Source: an uncultured Clostridia bacterium (GTDB taxonomy: Bacteria > Bacillota > Clostridia > Oscillospirales > Ruminococcaceae). From it: 15,215 nucleotides of DNA. Below the pieces are notes generated by a model that did no database searches, was not told where the DNA came from, and was given only the letters and a program-made list of their open reading frames with translations. Position 1 is the stretch's first letter. Each line of letters opens with the position of its first letter. A program made the position numbers and the translations under genes. The stretch is from positions 1-15,215 of the forward strand of contig CANDLP010000015.1 in assembly GCA_947385505.1 (NCBI GenBank), given 5' to 3'. Below are positions 13,505 to 15,215 of this stretch, piece by piece.

Positions 13505-14536
13505 ATGAAATTCAAAGGTTATGACAATTTATTCGATAAATATATTCGGACAAAAAATATTTATGAAAGCGTTGCGTTAATTAAGAACGGAGCAGGAGAA
13601 ACTGTATTTTCAAAGACTTACGGGGGGAAAACTACAGATAGTCCAATAGCAGCTGCAAGCATAACAAAAATGTTTACTGCCGCATGTATTTTTACGCTCA
13701 TTCAACAAGGTTATATGACACTTAATGATAGTCTGTTGGATTTTTACGAACCTGCTTTTCTAAAGGGCTTGCACGTTTATAAAGGTAAAGATTATTCTTG
13801 TGAATTGAAAATATCGGATTTACTTTATCAGACAAGCGGATTGGCAGATATATATGAGGAGGGAAAAAATAATATAAAAAAGCAAGCTATAATATCCGAC
13901 ACATTTATTACCTTTGAAAAAAATATTGCTTTAACAAAAGAAAAAGAAGCTCATTTCCCGCCTAATTACAAAACTAACGCACACTATGCGGATATTAACT
14001 ATAATATACTGGGTGACATTATTGAGAAAATTACAAAATGCTCATTAGAGAGCGTGTTTGAAAAATATATATTTTCAAAAATAAATATGACTAAAACTTA
14101 TTTGCCTGTTTCGGAAAAAGAATACATACCTATGGTTTACTACGGAGATAAGCAGCTATATAGACCGCAATTCATAATGTGCAGTAAAGCAAGCGGCGGA
14201 TGTATTACGACCGCAAAAGACTTAATGATATTTATACAGGCTTTTTTCAGCGGTGAACTTTTTGACAAGAAAATGCTTGATTTAGAACTGTATAGAAAAT
14301 TACAGCTATCTATGTTTCCTATTTATTATGGAAGCGGCTATATGAGAGTAAAAATGGGCGGATTTTCCACTTCGTTTTTGGGACAAGGTGATTTGATAGG
14401 TCATAGCGGCTCAACAGGTTCATTTGCATTTTACTATCCAAACAAAGAGTTATTCTTTGTCGGAGATTTTAATCAAATGAAATATCCTGCATTGCCTATA
14501 AGGTTTGTGATGCAGCTTGCTATGTTTACGCAATAA
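13505..14536 (+). CDS. Beta-lactamase-family (class C / penicillin-binding-like) serine hydrolase
   Basis: A 343-residue serine hydrolase of the beta-lactamase/DD-peptidase/esterase family (PF00144). Motifs: AASITKMF with the nucleophile S52 and K55 (SxxK); NAHYADINYNILGDIIEK with Y161 in the YxN position, here Y-A-D followed by INY; and GHSGSTGSF with H300-S-G (HxG). It has no signal peptide or membrane helix, so it is probably cytosolic; an esterase or peptidase role is more likely than antibiotic resistance. The frame is open from a GTG at 13436, but that GTG lies inside the palindromic element; the ATG at 13505 is preferred although its ribosome binding site is weak. The gene is visibly more A+T-rich than the operon before it and is flanked by a terminator and an insertion-sequence remnant, which suggests acquisition by transfer. 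Confidence 0.85.
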   Translation: MKFKGYDNLFDKYIRTKNIYESVALIKNGAGETVFSKTYGGKTTDSPIAAASITKMFTAACIFTLIQQGYMTLNDSLLDFYEPAFLKGLHVYKGKDYSCELKISDLLYQTSGLADIYEEGKNNIKKQAIISDTFITFEKNIALTKEKEAHFPPNYKTNAHYADINYNILGDIIEKITKCSLESVFEKYIFSKINMTKTYLPVSEKEYIPMVYYGDKQLYRPQFIMCSKASGGCITTAKDLMIFIQAFFSGELFDKKMLDLELYRKLQLSMFPIYYGSGYMRVKMGGFSTSFLGQGDLIGHSGSTGSFAFYYPNKELFFVGDFNQMKYPALPIRFVMQLAMFTQ

Positions 14537-14549
14537 GAAGTAATTAGGC

Positions 14550-14574
14550 GATAAAAACATTTTATCTATTTTTT
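14550..14574 (+). terminator. Probable terminator of the serine hydrolase gene
   Basis: A 7-bp stem GATAAAA / TTTTATC with a 3-nt loop is followed by TATTTTTT, 13 bp after the stop codon. The stem is A+T-rich, so strength is uncertain. Confidence 0.6.
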
Positions 14575-14711
14575 AATGGTTGTTAGGGCGTATCTGGTAC
14601 TAATCCCTTTTTAAACTGTGGGATTGGTGTGAAAACAAAGTCATATAGTGCAATTTTACTAAACGCGTGACTATTTTAAGGAAAAATGGGGTTGTAAAAA
14701 AACACCCCTGA

Positions 14712-14758
14712 AAAAAAGACTGCAATCCAACCAAAAGGGCTGGAATGCAGTCTTTTTT
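14712..14758. terminator. Bidirectional terminator-like hairpin at the IS end
   Basis: A 13-bp perfect outer stem AAAAAAGACTGCA / TGCAGTCTTTTTT, with further inner pairing (TCCA/TGGA, CC/GG), has an A-run on one side and a T-run on the other. It could stop transcription entering the element from outside. Confidence 0.7.
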
Positions 14759-14768
14759 GTGATATAAT
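14758..14768 (+). promoter_or_regulatory. Extended -10 of the transposase promoter
   Basis: TGTGATATAAT on the plus strand, 10 bp before the transposase ATG at 14778. This is the same TRTG-type extended -10 as in the EpsG-gene and ibrA promoters. The short distance suggests a nearly leaderless or very weakly translated message, and no clear -35 is visible. Confidence 0.4.
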
Positions 14769-14777
14769 TTAGTTGAA

Positions 14778-15215
14778 ATGAAAAATCAATCACAAAACAA
14801 TTATACACCATTGAAAATATTACAGCTTTGATAGAGGAAATGAATAAGACAATTCTCGCAAAAGGCATAAAATTCGGCATAAGGGAAGAATATGGTGTTG
14901 AATATTCAGAGCAAATGTTGAATCAATATGTTTCTTTTACCGAAATTGACCTCAAAACAGTAATCCGTGGCATTGGCATTTGCGATGAATACATTGCAGT
15001 TTTTGATGTCAAGCAGTACGCTTCCGATATGGACTGCTTTCAACCGCTGATGGAAAAATTTAACAGGCATTACGTAAAATACCCTGAATATCCTGTTGCA
15101 GACGCAGGTTATGGCAGTTTAAACAACTATCTTTTCTGCAAAGAACACGGAATGGAAAAGTATATGAAATTCACAATGTTTGCAAAAGAAACAACTGACA
15201 AGAAATATCATAACG
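14778..15215 (+). pseudogene. IS1182-family transposase remnant with internal deletion and frameshift, cut by window edge
   Basis: The ATG at 14778 opens with MKNQSQNNYTPLKILQL and hits a TGA at 14829. A second frame, open from 14777 to the window edge, carries the transposase body: ENITALIEEMNKTILAKG, FGIREEYGVEYSEQML, IRGIGICDEYIAVFDVKQYA, YPVADAGYGSLNNYLFC and MKFTMFAKETTDKKYH. The VADAGYGS segment is typical of the DDE domain of IS1182-type transposases. In intact relatives well over a hundred residues, including an N-terminal DUF772-type region, separate the start from the ENITALIEEMN-like segment; here they are missing and the join is out of frame. The element is therefore probably dead, although the C-terminal part is outside the window and could be intact. 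Confidence 0.75.

Larger units (their letters stand above)
14688..15215 (+). mobile_element. Left part of an IS1182-type insertion sequence, degenerate and running off the window
   Basis: Holds a transposase remnant preceded by features typical of an IS end: a GGGGT / ACCCC inverted repeat (14688-14708), a long bidirectional hairpin (14712-14758), and a TATAAT. The exact left end is not fixed, because the right end is outside the window and no target duplication can be seen. Confidence 0.6.

Noticed and set aside
1..15215. CRISPR arrays, tRNA and rRNA genes
   Set aside because: No regularly spaced direct repeats and no tRNA or rRNA signatures were seen on either strand.

Overview
The window looks like a chromosome segment from a Gram-positive Clostridia member, probably of the Ruminococcus/Oscillospiraceae kind. 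This rests on the gene order rpmH-rnpA-yidD-yidC-jag, consensus sigma-A promoters (several with the Gram-positive TRTG extended -10), strong GGAGG-type ribosome binding sites, and surface proteins of the sortase-anchored and BIG2 types. The assignment is inference from content and not a database match.

Left part (1-7049), cell-surface locus. Reading leftward on the minus strand there is a family-4 glycosyltransferase (5458-4367), an EpsG-like polysaccharide polymerase (3945-2734) with its own consensus promoter and a leader of about 134 nt, and a secreted protein with an NQATG-type wall-sorting tail (2654-1668) closed by a perfect 12-bp terminator. After a new extended -10 promoter comes a Wzm/TagG-like ABC-2 permease (1518-733) and its ATPase (703 to beyond the left edge). 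The ATPase has a degenerate signature motif and a Tyr in place of the H-loop His. Divergent from the glycosyltransferase, only 40 bp away, is a membrane-anchored surface protein with two BIG2 domains (5499-7049). Together these look like glycan synthesis/export plus surface display.

Middle part (7125-9246): a two-gene minus-strand operon encoding an IbrA-like PP-loop/PAPS-reductase-family protein and an IbrB-like ParB-domain protein. The stop and start codons abut (TAAATG). The operon has a consensus promoter and a strong terminator.

Right part (9357-13319): the plus-strand operon rpmH-rnpA-yidD-yidC-jag, with a perfect TTGACA-17-TATAAT promoter and a structured rpmH leader, ending in a strong terminator. 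In many Firmicutes dnaA/oriC lies upstream of rpmH and mnmE follows jag. Here ibrAB lies upstream, and an accessory segment lies downstream. yidC appears to lack a good ATG start; an ATA codon sits at ideal distance from the only plausible Shine-Dalgarno sequence.

Far right (13360-15215): an A+T-rich accessory stretch. It holds an unexplained multi-stem palindromic element (13360-13448), a beta-lactamase-family serine hydrolase without a signal peptide, and the internally deleted, frame-disrupted start of an IS1182-type transposase running off the window. The most novel items are the multi-stem element, the possible AUA start of yidC, the altered ABC ATPase motifs, the unusual RnpA RNR motif, and the ibrAB operon next to surface-protein genes.
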